From Micrococcus sp. EYE_212 (lineage in GTDB: Bacteria > Actinomycetota > Actinomycetes > Actinomycetales > Micrococcaceae): a stretch of DNA of 64,000 bases. Made by a program: the position numbers and the translations under genes. The notes beneath the pieces are model-generated. The model searched no databases and was not told the origin of the DNA. It saw only the letters and a program-made list of their open reading frames with translations. Where the stretch lies: contig NZ_JAHXOZ010000009.1 of the NCBI RefSeq assembly GCF_023147585.1, positions 1-64,000 on the forward strand. Reading direction: 5' to 3'. Shown one piece after another: positions 17,786 through 27,529 of this stretch. Position 1 is the stretch's first letter. Each line of letters opens with the position of its first letter.

Positions 17786-20700
17786 ATGGGTGACCGCACG
17801 CCCCCGCCCGTCCCGTTCCCCCATCTGCACGTGGCCTCGGCCTTCAGCGCCCACTACGGGGTGAGCTGGCCCGAGGACCTCGCCGCGGCCGCCGCCGCGG
17901 CGGGCATGGACCTGCTCGCGTGCACCGATCGCGACGGCCTCTACGGCATGGCCAAGCACGTGGGCGCGTGCCTGCAGCACGGCATCGCGCCCGTGGTCGG
18001 GGTGGACCTCGCCCTGCGCTGGTCGGAGGAGGACGGCGACGCCGGCCGGGCCGTCATCCTCGCCCGGGGCGGCTCCCACGGGTCCGGCTACCGCGCCCTG
18101 TGCCAGGTGATCTCCGCGGCCCATGCCCGTACCACCGGGGGAGCGGGCGGAGGCAGCCCCTGGGCCGCCGTCGCCGAGCTGGCGGAGGCCGCCGGGGGGC
18201 GCGTGCCCACCGCCGCCAACCCCGCGAACCCGCCGAGCCCGGAACTGTTCGTGCTCCTCGGGCCGGACTCGGACCTCGGACGCCACCTCGCCCGCCGCCA
18301 CTACGCCGCGGGAGTGGGCGCCCTGCGCCGGTGGCGCTCGGCCCTGCCCGCCGGATCTGTGCACGTCGACGTCGTCACGCACCTCTCCGCGCCCGGCCGA
18401 CGGCTGGACACGGGCCACGCCGTGAAGATGCTGCGCGCCGCCCGGGACACCCGCACGCCCGCCGTGCTGACCAACGCCGTGCGGTACGCCGCCCCGGACG
18501 GCGCGGCCACCGCGGACGTCCTCGACGCCGCCCGGGCGCTGAGCTCCCTCGACGCCCTGCACGACCTGCAGCCCAACGGACAGGGCTGGCTCAAGCCCAC
18601 CGAGCACATGCACCGGCTCGCCCGTGAGGTGTGCGAGGCCGCGGACGAGCCTGCCGCGCCCCTCCTGGAGTCCACCCGCCGCCTGGCCGAGGCCTGCGCC
18701 CTCGACCCCGAGAGCGATCTCGGCTGGGGTCGGCCCCGGGTGCCCGAGGCCTCCGTCATCGGGGTGGACGGGCCGCCCGACCGCGTGCTGCACGAGCGGA
18801 CCCTCGCCGGCCTGGCCGCCCGCTACCCGCGTCTGCACACCGGCTCCGGGTTCGGCACCAGTCAGGAGGCCCGCGACCTGCAGGACCGGGTCGAGCACGA
18901 GCTCGGGATCATCTCGCGCCTCGGGTTCGCGAGCTACTTCCTCACGGTGTCCTCCGTGGTGGACCTGATCGAGGGGATGGGCGTGCGGGTCTCCGCGCGC
19001 GGCTCCGGGGCGTCGTCGCTGGTGAACCACGCGCTGCGGATCTCCAACGTGGACCCCATGGCCAACGGCCTGATCATGGAGCGCTTCCTCTCGGACGCGC
19101 GCTCCACCCTGCCGGACATCGACATCGACGTGGAGTCCGCGCGCCGCCACGAGATCTACCGTGCCGTGTTCGAGCGCTTCGGGGCCGAGCGGACCACGCT
19201 CATGAGCATGCAGAACGCCTACCGGGCCCGCGGCGCCGTCCGGGACGCGGGGATGGCCCTGGGCCTGCCGGACGAGGACGTGGACGTCATCGCCAAGCAG
19301 CTGTGGCGCTTCTCCGCCTCCAGCTTCCGCGAGGCGCTGCAGCGCATGCCCGAGTTGGGGGAGCTCTCCCGGCGCGTGGAGTCCGGCCGCCGGGCGGGGC
19401 GGCATCAGCTGGACCTGCTGGTGGACATCACGGAGCGTCTCGATCGCCTGCCCCGGCACATCTCCATGCACCCGTGCGGCGTCATCCTCGGCGACGCCAC
19501 CCTCCTGCACCGCACGCCCGTGCAGCCCTCGGGCATGGGCCTGCCGATGAGCCAGTTCGACAAGCACGACATGGACCCCATGGGCTTCCTCAAGCTGGAC
19601 ATCCTCGGCGTGCGCATGCAGTCGGCGATCGCCTACACGCTGGCGGAGGTGGAGCGCATCACGGGGGAGAGGCCGGACCTCGAGCGGGTCCCCCTCGACG
19701 ACGAGGCGACCTTCGAGATGATCCGCACCACCCACACCCTCGGCTGCTTCCAGATCGAGTCCCCGGGCCAGCGGGAGCTGATCGGCAAGCTCGCCCCCCG
19801 CGAGTTCAACGACCTCACGGTGGACATCTCCCTCTTCCGTCCCGGCCCCATGCAGTCGGACATGGTACGGCCCTTCCTGGAGCAGCGGCACGGCTGGGCG
19901 GCGGCCCGCTGCCCGCACCCGCACCTCGAGCCCGTGCTCGCCGAGACGCACGGCGTCACCGTGTTCCACGAGCAGGTGCTGCGCACCATGGACGTCATGA
20001 CCGGCTGTGGCCTGGCCCGCGCGGACGAGTTCCGCCGGCTCCTCGGCGGGTCAGCCGAGCGCACGGTGGAGGAGTACTTCCGCTCCCACGCGCTGGAGAA
20101 GGGGTACGACCTCGACGTGATCGACGAGGTCTGGGGCACCCTCCATGCCTTCGGCTCGTTCGGCTTCTGCAAGGCCCACGGCGCCGCGTTCGCCGTGCCC
20201 ACCTACCAGTCCGCCTGGCTCAAGACGCACCACCCCGAGGCCTTCATGGCCGCCATCCTCGAGCATGACCCCGGCATGTACCCGGCCCGCCTCATGGTGG
20301 CCGAGGCCCGCCGCATGGGCATCCCCGTGCTCCCGGTGGACGTCAACGCCTCCACTCGGCACGTGCGCGTCGAGTGGGTGCCCTCGCACCCGGAGGTGGA
20401 CGGCCACGGCCTCCACGGGGAGGGCGCCCACGACGACGGTGCGCGTCACCCCGCGGACGGCGGATGCGCGGACGACCACGGCGCGTCCGGTCCTTCCAGG
20501 CCCAGCACACCCGGCCCTTCCAGGCCCAGCACACCCGGCCCTTCGAAGCCCAGCACGCCCGGCCCTTCGACGCCAAGCCCACCCGCACCCGCCAGCTCCG
20601 CGACCGGTCCCGACGGCCGCGCTCGCGGTCGCTGGGGGATCCGCCTGCCCTTGACGAGCCTGTCCGGGTTGAGCGAGGCGGAGGTCGAGCGCCTCGACGC

Positions 20701-21721
20701 GGGCCGCCCCTACCACTCCCTCGCCGACGTCCGGGACCGTGCCCGGCCCACCAGCCGCAACCTGGAGCGGCTCGCCCAGCTCGGCGCCCTCGACTGCCTG
20801 CTGCCGCCCGGCGGGGCGTCTCGCACCGACCTCGTGCACCACCTCGAGCTGCAGCACTCCAGTACGCGGGGCACCGGCCCGGGCCGCGGGGCCACCCGTT
20901 CGCGGCCCCCGCGGACCCGCCAGGTGGACGGTCAGCTGGCCCTGGACCTGCCGGACACCGAGCTCAGCGCCCTCACCCCGATGTTCCCGTCCCCGCCCAC
21001 GGCCGCGCAGGTGCGCACCGAGCTGGACCTCACCGCTCTGGACGTGACCGCCCATCTCATGGACTCCCACGCGCCGTACCTCGACGCCCTCGGGATCACC
21101 CGCGCGAAGGACCTGCTGCGACTGCGCTCGCAGTCGCGCGTGCTCGTGGCGGGGGTGCGCGTGGCCACGCAGACCCCGCCCATGCGCAGCGGCAAGCGGG
21201 TGGTGTTCCTCTCCGTGGACGACGGGACGGGCTGCGTCGACGCGTCCTTCTTCACCGAGGCCCAGCACGCCTCGGGGGAGATGCTCTTCTCGGCGCGCCT
21301 CCTGCTGATCGAGGGGACCACGCGACGCACCGGCCCGCAGGCCGTCTCGGTGCAGGCCGTCCGCGCATGGGACCTGCACCGCTCCGAGACCCTGCCCGAC
21401 CCCGACTACCTCGACGCCACCCGGGAGCAGTGGCGGCGCTGGCTGGCCGCCGACCGGAAGGCGGCCGCGGTCCGGCGTCGCGGCGGCACGCCGGGCGGGC
21501 CCGGCGGCGGGGCGTCCCTGCCGGACATCCCGCACCACGGCACCGGCGGCTGGCCGGTCAAGGTGCGCCCCGAGGCGCTCGTCGCCCAGGACGCCGAGCG
21601 CGTGGAGGCCGGGGCGAGCGCCGGGACGCCGCAGGCCACGGCCGAGGCCCCGGGGTGCAGCACGCCCATCCCGGTGCCCCACCCGGACACGTGGGAGCTG
21701 CTGCCCACGCCGGAGCGGTGA
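17786..21721 (+). CDS. dnaE2: Error-prone DNA polymerase III alpha subunit DnaE2
   Basis: DnaE2 is the SOS-induced alpha-type polymerase of mutagenic translesion synthesis. The 1311-residue protein has an N-terminal PHP domain, a palm with catalytic PDIDID, the later aspartate in LKLDILG, helix-hairpin-helix DNA-binding segments (GLSEAEVERL) and an OB fold (VLVAGVRVATQTPPM). Two oddities stand out. The first PHP motif reads HLHVA instead of the usual H-x-H, and about 90 extra residues, including Pro/Ser repeats, interrupt the fingers/HhH linker at 890-950. CAGGAGAG precedes the ATG. It lies behind a LexA box. Confidence 0.94.
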   Translation: MGDRTPPPVPFPHLHVASAFSAHYGVSWPEDLAAAAAAAGMDLLACTDRDGLYGMAKHVGACLQHGIAPVVGVDLALRWSEEDGDAGRAVILARGGSHGSGYRALCQVISAAHARTTGGAGGGSPWAAVAELAEAAGGRVPTAANPANPPSPELFVLLGPDSDLGRHLARRHYAAGVGALRRWRSALPAGSVHVDVVTHLSAPGRRLDTGHAVKMLRAARDTRTPAVLTNAVRYAAPDGAATADVLDAARALSSLDALHDLQPNGQGWLKPTEHMHRLAREVCEAADEPAAPLLESTRRLAEACALDPESDLGWGRPRVPEASVIGVDGPPDRVLHERTLAGLAARYPRLHTGSGFGTSQEARDLQDRVEHELGIISRLGFASYFLTVSSVVDLIEGMGVRVSARGSGASSLVNHALRISNVDPMANGLIMERFLSDARSTLPDIDIDVESARRHEIYRAVFERFGAERTTLMSMQNAYRARGAVRDAGMALGLPDEDVDVIAKQLWRFSASSFREALQRMPELGELSRRVESGRRAGRHQLDLLVDITERLDRLPRHISMHPCGVILGDATLLHRTPVQPSGMGLPMSQFDKHDMDPMGFLKLDILGVRMQSAIAYTLAEVERITGERPDLERVPLDDEATFEMIRTTHTLGCFQIESPGQRELIGKLAPREFNDLTVDISLFRPGPMQSDMVRPFLEQRHGWAAARCPHPHLEPVLAETHGVTVFHEQVLRTMDVMTGCGLARADEFRRLLGGSAERTVEEYFRSHALEKGYDLDVIDEVWGTLHAFGSFGFCKAHGAAFAVPTYQSAWLKTHHPEAFMAAILEHDPGMYPARLMVAEARRMGIPVLPVDVNASTRHVRVEWVPSHPEVDGHGLHGEGAHDDGARHPADGGCADDHGASGPSRPSTPGPSRPSTPGPSKPSTPGPSTPSPPAPASSATGPDGRARGRWGIRLPLTSLSGLSEAEVERLDAGRPYHSLADVRDRARPTSRNLERLAQLGALDCLLPPGGASRTDLVHHLELQHSSTRGTGPGRGATRSRPPRTRQVDGQLALDLPDTELSALTPMFPSPPTAAQVRTELDLTALDVTAHLMDSHAPYLDALGITRAKDLLRLRSQSRVLVAGVRVATQTPPMRSGKRVVFLSVDDGTGCVDASFFTEAQHASGEMLFSARLLLIEGTTRRTGPQAVSVQAVRAWDLHRSETLPDPDYLDATREQWRRWLAADRKAAAVRRRGGTPGGPGGGASLPDIPHHGTGGWPVKVRPEALVAQDAERVEAGASAGTPQATAEAPGCSTPIPVPHPDTWELLPTPER
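20495..20590 (+). repeat. 24-bp tandem repeat inside dnaE2
   Basis: Four in-frame 24-bp units at 20495, 20519, 20543 and 20567 encode S-R-P-S-T-P-G-P twice, then S-K-P-S-T-P-G-P, then the decayed S-T-P-S-P-P-A-P. The first two units are identical at DNA level. Copy-number change would lengthen or shorten a flexible linker without breaking the frame. Confidence 0.9.
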
Positions 21722-21747
21722 GCCGTCCGGCACGGATGAGGGGCTGC

Positions 21748-21775
21748 TTAACGTGTCCGGGCCCCGTGATGGACT
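21748..21775 (+). promoter_or_regulatory. Possible promoter of the HNH gene
   Basis: TTAACG (21748-21753) and TGGACT (21770-21775) are 16 bases apart, 25 bp before the ATG. The -35 sits in the same 13-mer as the DUF6504 promoter. There is no LexA box here. Confidence 0.35.
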
Positions 21776-21799
21776 GCATGAGGAAAGGGGGGAAGAGAC

Positions 21800-23569
21800 A
21801 TGGACGTGATCGGTGAGACCAGGCGCGTGATGAACCCGTCTGCGCGCCTCGGCAACGCCGCTGACGGCGCCGGCAGCGGCAGTGCAGACCGGAGTTCCGG
21901 CGAAGGCCTCGGCGAGGGTCCACGCTCGCCTCTCGGCGCGCCGGTCGCGGACCTGCTCGGGGCCGCGCAGTCGGACGTCCTGGCTCTGCTCGAACGGCTC
22001 GGGGACCCGGAGTGGCCCCCGGAGGCCGAGGACCTGCGGCTCCCGGCCCTGCTCCAGGAGGTGGAGCGGCTCGCGCGCACCGTCGCCGCGGTGCAGACCT
22101 CCCTCGCCGGGCACCTCGCCCAGGTCTACGGGCACGAGGCGGATCGTCATGAGCTCCTGGGCATCCCGCCGGGCAAGAGCCCCCACCGGGACGAGGCCGA
22201 CTGCCTGCGCTCCCTCCTCCACATCGACCGCCGGGACGCCCAGCGCCGACTCCGCCGAGCCGAGGCCACCCGACCCCAGCGCGCCTTCGCCACGGCGCCG
22301 GTCGCGGAGCCGCAGCTGCCCGCCATCGCCCGTGTGGTGGCGGCCGGGGCCGCCGAGCCGGGGGCCTGCGACGTCGTGATCGAGACGCTGACGCGTGCAC
22401 GCACCGACGCCCTGATCGCCGGCGTGCCTCGGGACGAGGTCGAGGACCTGGTCGACGCGGGAGAGGCCATCCTGGCGGACCAGCTCCAGCGGATCGAGCC
22501 GGACGGCATCCGTCGGCTCTGCGCCCGGTGGCGTCAGAACCTCGACGCCCTCGTCATGCCGGACACCGCCGCGCCCACGGAAGCGGAGCTGAACGCCGCC
22601 CAGGGACTGTTCCACCGGGGCCATCGCCGTGGGCTGCACCGGTGGGACCTCCACCTCACCGACGCCCAGCATGAGGTCCTGCAGACCGTGGCATCCGCCG
22701 CGACGAACCCCCGCGCCGTTGCCGGCGTGCAGGACGCCGGCTCGGCCCCGGATCCCCGGACGCGCGGGCAGCGGCAGGCGGACACGCTGGTGAGCGCCCT
22801 CCAGGCGGCCCTCGCGCATGCCGGTGCGGAGGCATTGCCCTCCACCGGCGGGAACCGTCCGCAGGTGCTCGTCACGATCGACCATCGGACGCTCCTCGGG
22901 GAGCTGCGCGCCGCCGCCGACGGACGCATGGGGTCCTCCGTGTCCACGGCCGACCTCACTGGACCGATCGACCCCCGCGAGATCCGGCGCATCGCCTGCG
23001 ACGCGGACATCATCCCCGCCGTCCTGGGCGGCGAGGGGGAGATCCTCGACCTCGGCCGGGCGCGTCGTCTCTTCACCCGTGCCCAGCGGCGGGCCGTGAC
23101 GGCGCGGGACGGCGGATGCGCCGCACCCGGCTGCGCGCTGCCCGCCAGCTGGTGCGAGGTCCATCACATCGGCCACTGGGAGCACGGCGGGCCCACGGAC
23201 GTGGCCAACGGCGTGCTGCTCTGCTCGCACCATCACCAGGCCGTGCACGCCGGGTGGTGGGAGGTGTCGGTCATCGAGGGCGTCCCGTGGTTCGTCCCGG
23301 CCCGCCACCTCGACCCGGACCGCACGCCGCGCCGGAACCAGCATCACCGGACACGCCCGGGCCCACCCGGGGCGGCTCCTGCTCCGGCGAGGCGGGAACC
23401 ACTCCCTCCGCCGGAGCGACCAGCCCTCCCCGAGCCCTGGACCCGGCTTCAACCGCCCCTGCGGATCGGTCGCGCCCAACGGAGCCCCGGCGGGTGGGAG
23501 GAGTCCGCCGCGTCGACGCGGGTCGGCGCCCTCCTGCGTCGTCGCCGCCCTGTTCCCGCCCGCCCCTAG
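21800..23569 (+). CDS. DUF222 / HNH endonuclease domain protein (13E12-type)
   Basis: The 589-residue protein belongs to the actinobacterial DUF222-HNH family, often multicopy and of unsettled function. The DUF222 region spans about residues 60-330 (for example [20 protein letters not shown]). The C-terminal HNH nuclease motif is complete: [21 protein letters not shown], then [23 protein letters not shown] Pro-rich tail of about 70 residues follows. GGGGGGAAGAG precedes the ATG. It lies between dnaE2 and thrS; whether it is a domesticated mobile element or a DNA-processing enzyme is unknown. Confidence 0.88.
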   Translation: MDVIGETRRVMNPSARLGNAADGAGSGSADRSSGEGLGEGPRSPLGAPVADLLGAAQSDVLALLERLGDPEWPPEAEDLRLPALLQEVERLARTVAAVQTSLAGHLAQVYGHEADRHELLGIPPGKSPHRDEADCLRSLLHIDRRDAQRRLRRAEATRPQRAFATAPVAEPQLPAIARVVAAGAAEPGACDVVIETLTRARTDALIAGVPRDEVEDLVDAGEAILADQLQRIEPDGIRRLCARWRQNLDALVMPDTAAPTEAELNAAQGLFHRGHRRGLHRWDLHLTDAQHEVLQTVASAATNPRAVAGVQDAGSAPDPRTRGQRQADTLVSALQAALAHAGAEALPSTGGNRPQVLVTIDHRTLLGELRAAADGRMGSSVSTADLTGPIDPREIRRIACDADIIPAVLGGEGEILDLGRARRLFTRAQRRAVTARDGGCAAPGCALPASWCEVHHIGHWEHGGPTDVANGVLLCSHHHQAVHAGWWEVSVIEGVPWFVPARHLDPDRTPRRNQHHRTRPGPPGAAPAPARREPLPPPERPALPEPWTRLQPPLRIGRAQRSPGGWEESAASTRVGALLRRRRPVPARP

Positions 23570-23572
23570 AAT
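23567..23572 (+). promoter_or_regulatory. -10 element for thrS
   Basis: A TAGAAT hexamer at about 23567-23572, within CCCCTAGAATGGGG, lies some 65 bp before the thrS start and overlaps the end of the HNH gene. The leader is too short for a T-box element. Confidence 0.45.
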
Positions 23573-23636
23573 GGGGGCGGCTGGCGGTGGCCTCCGTATG
23601 CCACACGCCCAGAAGCCTGACCCGAGAAGGAGCACC

Positions 23637-25655
23637 GTGTCCGAGCCGAAGAACATCCTGCTGACCGTGGACGGCCAGATGCGGGAGGTGACGCACGGCA
23701 TCACCGGCCTGGAGCTCTTCCGGGAGCAGCCCACCACGGTGGTCATGCGCGTGGACGGCCACCTGTGGGACCTCGCCCGCGCAATCCCGGCCGGCGCCAG
23801 CGTCGAGGCCGTGGACATCACCGAGCCCGAGGGCCTGAACGTGCTGCGCCACTCGACCGCCCACGTGATGGCCCAGGCGGTGCAGCAGCTGCGCCCCGAC
23901 GCCAAGCTCGGCATCGGCCCGTACATCACGGACGGCTTCTACTTCGACTTCGACGTCGCCGAGCCCTTCACCCCGGAGGACCTCAAGCAGCTCGAGAAGA
24001 TGATGCTGAAGATCGTCAACGCGAACCAGCAGTTCCGCCGCCGTGTGGTCACCGAGGACGAGGCCCGCGCCGAGATGGCGGACGAGCCGTACAAGCTCGA
24101 GCTCCTGGGCAAGAAGAACGAGGCCGACACCGCGGGCGAGGGCGCCTCCGTGGAGGTCGGCGCCGGCGAGATCACGGTCTACGACAACGTGGACCGCAAG
24201 TCCGGCGACGCCGTGTGGTGCGACCTGTGCCGCGGCCCGCACCTGCCGAACACGAAGCTCATCTCCAACGCCTTCGCGCTGACCCGCTCCGCGGCCGCCT
24301 ACTGGCTGGGCAACGAGAAGAACAAGCAGCTGCAGCGCATCTACGGCACCGCCTGGCCCACCAAGGCCGACCTGAAGGCCTATCAGGAGCGGCTTGCCGA
24401 GGCCGAGCGCCGCGACCACCGCAAGCTGGGCGCGGAGATGGACCTCTTCTCCTTCCCGGACGAGCTCGGCTCGGGCCTGCCCGTGTTCCACCCGCGCGGC
24501 GGCATCATCCGCAAGACGATGGAGGACTACTCGCGCCGCCGCCATGAGGAGGCCGGCTACGAGTTCGTCTACACGCCGCACATCACGAAGCAGCACCTCT
24601 ACGAGGTCTCCGGGCACCTGGACTGGTACGCGGACGGCATGTTCCCGCCCATGCAGATCGACGAGCAGCGCGACCCGGAGACCGGCGAGGTCACCCGGCA
24701 GGGGCAGAACTACTACCTCAAGCCGATGAACTGCCCCATGCACAACCTCGTGTTCCGCTCCCGCGGCCGCTCGTACCGCGAGCTGCCGCTGCGCCTCTTC
24801 GAGTTCGGCTCCGTGTACCGCTACGAGAAGTCCGGCGTGGTCCACGGCCTGACCCGCGTGCGCGGCATGACCCAGGACGACGCCCACATCTACTGCACGC
24901 GCGACCAGATGAAGGACGAGCTCACCACGACGCTCACCTTCGTCCTCGACCTGCTCAAGGACTACGGCCTGGACGACTTCTACCTCGAGCTGTCCACGCG
25001 TGACCCGGAGAAGTCGGTCGGCTCGGACGACATCTGGGAGGAGGCCACCCGCACCCTCGCCGAGGTCGCCGAGGGCTCCGGCCTCCAGCTCGTCCCGGAT
25101 CCGGGCGGCGCCGCGTTCTACGGGCCGAAGATCTCCGTGCAGGCCAAGGACGCGATCGGCCGCACCTGGCAGATGTCCACCATCCAGCTGGACTTCAACC
25201 TGCCCGAGCGGTTCGACCTCGAGTACCAGGCCGCCGACGGCACGCGTCAGCGCCCCGTGATGATCCACCGCGCCCTCTTCGGCTCGATCGAGCGCTTCCT
25301 CGGCGTGCTCACCGAGCACTACGCGGGCGCCTTCCCGGCGTGGCTCGCCCCCGAGCAGGTCGTGGCCATCCCCGTGGCCGAGGCGTTCAACGACTACCTG
25401 GCCGACGTCGTCGCGAAGCTGCGCGCCGAGGGGATCCGGGCCCGCCTGGACGACTCCTCGGACCGCTTCCCGAAGAAGATCCGCACGGCCTCCAAGGAGA
25501 AGGTGCCGTTCGTGCTCATCGCGGGCGGCGAGGACGCCGAGGCCGGCGCGGTCAGCTTCCGCTTCCGCGACGGGTCGCAGGACAACGGCGTTCCCGTGGA
25601 CGAGGCCATCGCCCGCATCGTGAAGGCGGTCCGGGAGCGCGAGGTCACGGCGTGA
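23637..25655 (+). CDS. thrS: Threonyl-tRNA synthetase
   Basis: ThrRS charges tRNA-Thr. The 672-residue protein has an N-terminal TGS domain ([13 protein letters not shown]), an editing domain with [11 protein letters not shown] and the metal cysteine in [12 protein letters not shown], and class II motifs with zinc ligands around NCPMHNLVF and the motif-2 stretch [14 protein letters not shown]. An anticodon-binding domain begins at about [11 protein letters not shown]. The GTG start is chosen for GAGAAGGAG just upstream. It overlaps the next gene by 4 bp (GTGA). Confidence 0.96.
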   Translation: MSEPKNILLTVDGQMREVTHGITGLELFREQPTTVVMRVDGHLWDLARAIPAGASVEAVDITEPEGLNVLRHSTAHVMAQAVQQLRPDAKLGIGPYITDGFYFDFDVAEPFTPEDLKQLEKMMLKIVNANQQFRRRVVTEDEARAEMADEPYKLELLGKKNEADTAGEGASVEVGAGEITVYDNVDRKSGDAVWCDLCRGPHLPNTKLISNAFALTRSAAAYWLGNEKNKQLQRIYGTAWPTKADLKAYQERLAEAERRDHRKLGAEMDLFSFPDELGSGLPVFHPRGGIIRKTMEDYSRRRHEEAGYEFVYTPHITKQHLYEVSGHLDWYADGMFPPMQIDEQRDPETGEVTRQGQNYYLKPMNCPMHNLVFRSRGRSYRELPLRLFEFGSVYRYEKSGVVHGLTRVRGMTQDDAHIYCTRDQMKDELTTTLTFVLDLLKDYGLDDFYLELSTRDPEKSVGSDDIWEEATRTLAEVAEGSGLQLVPDPGGAAFYGPKISVQAKDAIGRTWQMSTIQLDFNLPERFDLEYQAADGTRQRPVMIHRALFGSIERFLGVLTEHYAGAFPAWLAPEQVVAIPVAEAFNDYLADVVAKLRAEGIRARLDDSSDRFPKKIRTASKEKVPFVLIAGGEDAEAGAVSFRFRDGSQDNGVPVDEAIARIVKAVREREVTA

Positions 25656-26341
25656 GCACCCCCGACGGCGACGCCGCGGCGACGGACGGCTTCGGGCTGC
25701 CCGGCGTCCCGGACGCCTTCGATCGGCTCTGGAACCCGCACCGCATGGCGTACATCAACGCCGGACCGGACCAGGTGAAGGACGAGCACACGTGCCCGTT
25801 CTGCGCGGCGCCGCATCGCACGGACGAGGAGTCGCTGATCGTGCACCGCGGGCGCACGGCCTTCGTGATCCTCAACCTGTTCCCGTACAACCCGGGGCAC
25901 CTGCTGATCTGCCCGTACCGCCACGTGCCCATGTACACGGACATCACGGCGGAGGAGACGGCGGAGATGGCGGAGCTGGCCCAGACGGCCATGCTCGCCC
26001 TCGAGGGGGCCAGTCGCCCCAAAGGCTTCAACCTGGGCATGAACCAGGGCGTGGCCGGGGGAGCGGGCATCGCGGCACACCTGCACCAGCACGTGGTGCC
26101 GCGGTGGACCGGCGACGGCAACTTCCTGCCGATCATCGCGCACACCAAGAACATGTCCCAGACCCTGGGCCAGACCCGCGACCTCCTCGTGGCGGCCTGG
26201 CCCGCCGCGGCCGCCGAGCTCACCGCCCGCAGGAGGCGCGACGCCGGGGCAGAGCCCGACGACGCTCCCGGCGCTCCGGACGCTCCGGACGCTCCCGGCG
26301 ACGCGACGCCCGCCGCGGCACCGCAGGGGGACGTGCGCTGA
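25652..26341 (+). CDS. HIT-family hydrolase
   Basis: This histidine-triad nucleotide hydrolase or transferase of 229 residues shows [12 protein letters not shown] and the triad [15 protein letters not shown] pair near the N-terminus (TCPFCAAPH) is typical of the subgroup next to PI-phosphate synthase in actinobacteria (compare Rv2613c). An AP-rich tail of about 40 residues, with [15 protein letters not shown], follows the fold. The GTG start overlaps thrS, and its stop shares one base with the next gene. Confidence 0.9.
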   Translation: MSTPDGDAAATDGFGLPGVPDAFDRLWNPHRMAYINAGPDQVKDEHTCPFCAAPHRTDEESLIVHRGRTAFVILNLFPYNPGHLLICPYRHVPMYTDITAEETAEMAELAQTAMLALEGASRPKGFNLGMNQGVAGGAGIAAHLHQHVVPRWTGDGNFLPIIAHTKNMSQTLGQTRDLLVAAWPAAAAELTARRRRDAGAEPDDAPGAPDAPDAPGDATPAAAPQGDVR

Positions 26342-26955
26342 TGCTGGACCGGCATGCCCGAGGGGTGACCACGCGCGTCTTCCTGCCCGTGGCCCGCGGG
26401 CTGCTGCGCGCCGGCGTCAGCCCGGACGCCGTGACGGTGACGGGCACCGTGGGCGTGAGCCTCGGCGCGCTCGTGTTCTACCCGCTCGGCGAGCTGTTCT
26501 GGGGGACGATCGTCATCACCCTGTTCGTGTTCTCGGACCTCGTGGACGGCATCATGGCGCGCGAGGCCGGGACCACGGGCCGCTGGGGATCCTTCCTGGA
26601 CTCGACCCTGGACCGCGTGCAGGACGCCGCGGTGTTCCTCGGCGTGCTGTGGTGGGGCTTCGGCGTCGGGGACAACCCGACCGTGGGCGTCCTCGCCGCC
26701 TCCTGCATGGCGCTCGGCATGCTCGTGTCCTACGCCCGGGCCAAGGCCGAGTCGCTCGGGTTCACCGCCGACGTGGGCATCGCCGAGCGCGCCGAGCGGC
26801 TCGTGGCCACGCTGGTGGCGGTGGGCCTCACGGGCCTGGGGCTGCCGCCCGTCCTGCTCACCGTGGTCCTCGCGCTGCTCGCGCTCGCCTCCGTGGTGAC
26901 CGTGCTGCAGCGGGTCGCCGCGGTGCGTCGCCAGGCCCGCGCGTCCGCGGCCTGA
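26341..26955 (+). CDS. pgsA1: Phosphatidylinositol phosphate synthase (CDP-alcohol phosphotransferase)
   Basis: This integral membrane enzyme of 204 residues joins CDP-diacylglycerol to inositol 1-phosphate, the first step to phosphatidylinositol and its mannosides. The family signature D-x2-DG-x2-AR-x8-G-x3-D-x3-D is intact as DLVDGIMAR...GSFLDSTLD. Five or six transmembrane helices are expected. The order thrS-HIT-pgsA1 matches mycobacteria; the acyltransferase and pimA usually following there are absent here. The gene name rests on synteny and the motif. Confidence 0.88.
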   Translation: MLDRHARGVTTRVFLPVARGLLRAGVSPDAVTVTGTVGVSLGALVFYPLGELFWGTIVITLFVFSDLVDGIMAREAGTTGRWGSFLDSTLDRVQDAAVFLGVLWWGFGVGDNPTVGVLAASCMALGMLVSYARAKAESLGFTADVGIAERAERLVATLVAVGLTGLGLPPVLLTVVLALLALASVVTVLQRVAAVRRQARASAA

Positions 26956-26985
26956 AGCACCCTGCCGCCTCAGCCAGCAGTCACC

Positions 26986-27510
26986 TCAGTCGGCAGCGAT
27001 CGCCGCCACGACGGCGCCGCTCACCGCGACGAGGTCGGCGGGGGCCAGCTCGACGTCGAGCCCACGCTGCCCGCCCGAGAGGTACATCACCTCTCCTGTG
27101 AGGGCGGACGCGTCCACCACCACGGGGTGCCGGTTCCGCTGTCCCAGCGGGGAGATGCCGCCCCGCACGTAGCCGGTGCGCCGCTCGGCGACCGCGAGGT
27201 CGGCCATCACCGCCTTCTTCACCCCCAGCGCCGCCGCGGCGGCGCGCAGGTCCAGCTTCCCGGACACGGGCACGACGCACGCGGCCAGCGAGCCGTCCGG
27301 CAGGGCCACCATCAGGGTCTTGAACAGCCGCTCCGGGGGGACCTCCAGTGCGTGGGCCACCTGCGCGCCGAAGCTCTCGCCGCCGCCGTCGAGGGCCACC
27401 TCGAACGTGTGGAGCACGTGCGGCACCCCGGCCGCCACGAGCGCCGCGACGGCGGGGGTCGCCGTGTGCTTCAGCGCGCCCCGATCCGTGCCGCCCCGCC
27501 TCCGTGCCAT
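26986..27510 (-). CDS. ybaK: YbaK/EbsC family Cys-tRNA(Pro) deacylase
   Basis: YbaK-type proteins hydrolyse cysteine mischarged onto tRNA-Pro. The 174-residue protein shows RLFKTLMVALPDG with the catalytic lysine, VVPVSGKLDLRAAAAALG, and the late GYVRGGISPLGQR that closes the active site. It lies 19 bp downstream of sufE on the same strand and is probably co-transcribed with it. Confidence 0.9.
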   Translation of the reverse strand: MARRRGGTDRGALKHTATPAVAALVAAGVPHVLHTFEVALDGGGESFGAQVAHALEVPPERLFKTLMVALPDGSLAACVVPVSGKLDLRAAAAALGVKKAVMADLAVAERRTGYVRGGISPLGQRNRHPVVVDASALTGEVMYLSGGQRGLDVELAPADLVAVSGAVVAAIAAD

Positions 27511-27529
27511 GCCGGCCGTCCTCGCCGGC

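Noticed and set aside
20495-20590. Tandem repeat as part of a CRISPR array
   Set aside because: The units are directly adjacent without spacers and lie in frame inside dnaE2.
21800-23569. HNH gene as an active homing or group II intron element
   Set aside because: There is no intron RNA structure, no flanking repeats and no reverse transcriptase. The DUF222-HNH architecture is a standalone actinobacterial family.
23570-23636. T-box riboswitch before thrS
   Set aside because: The leader is about 60 bases and lacks the T-box sequence and stem I; actinobacterial T-boxes are mostly at ileS.
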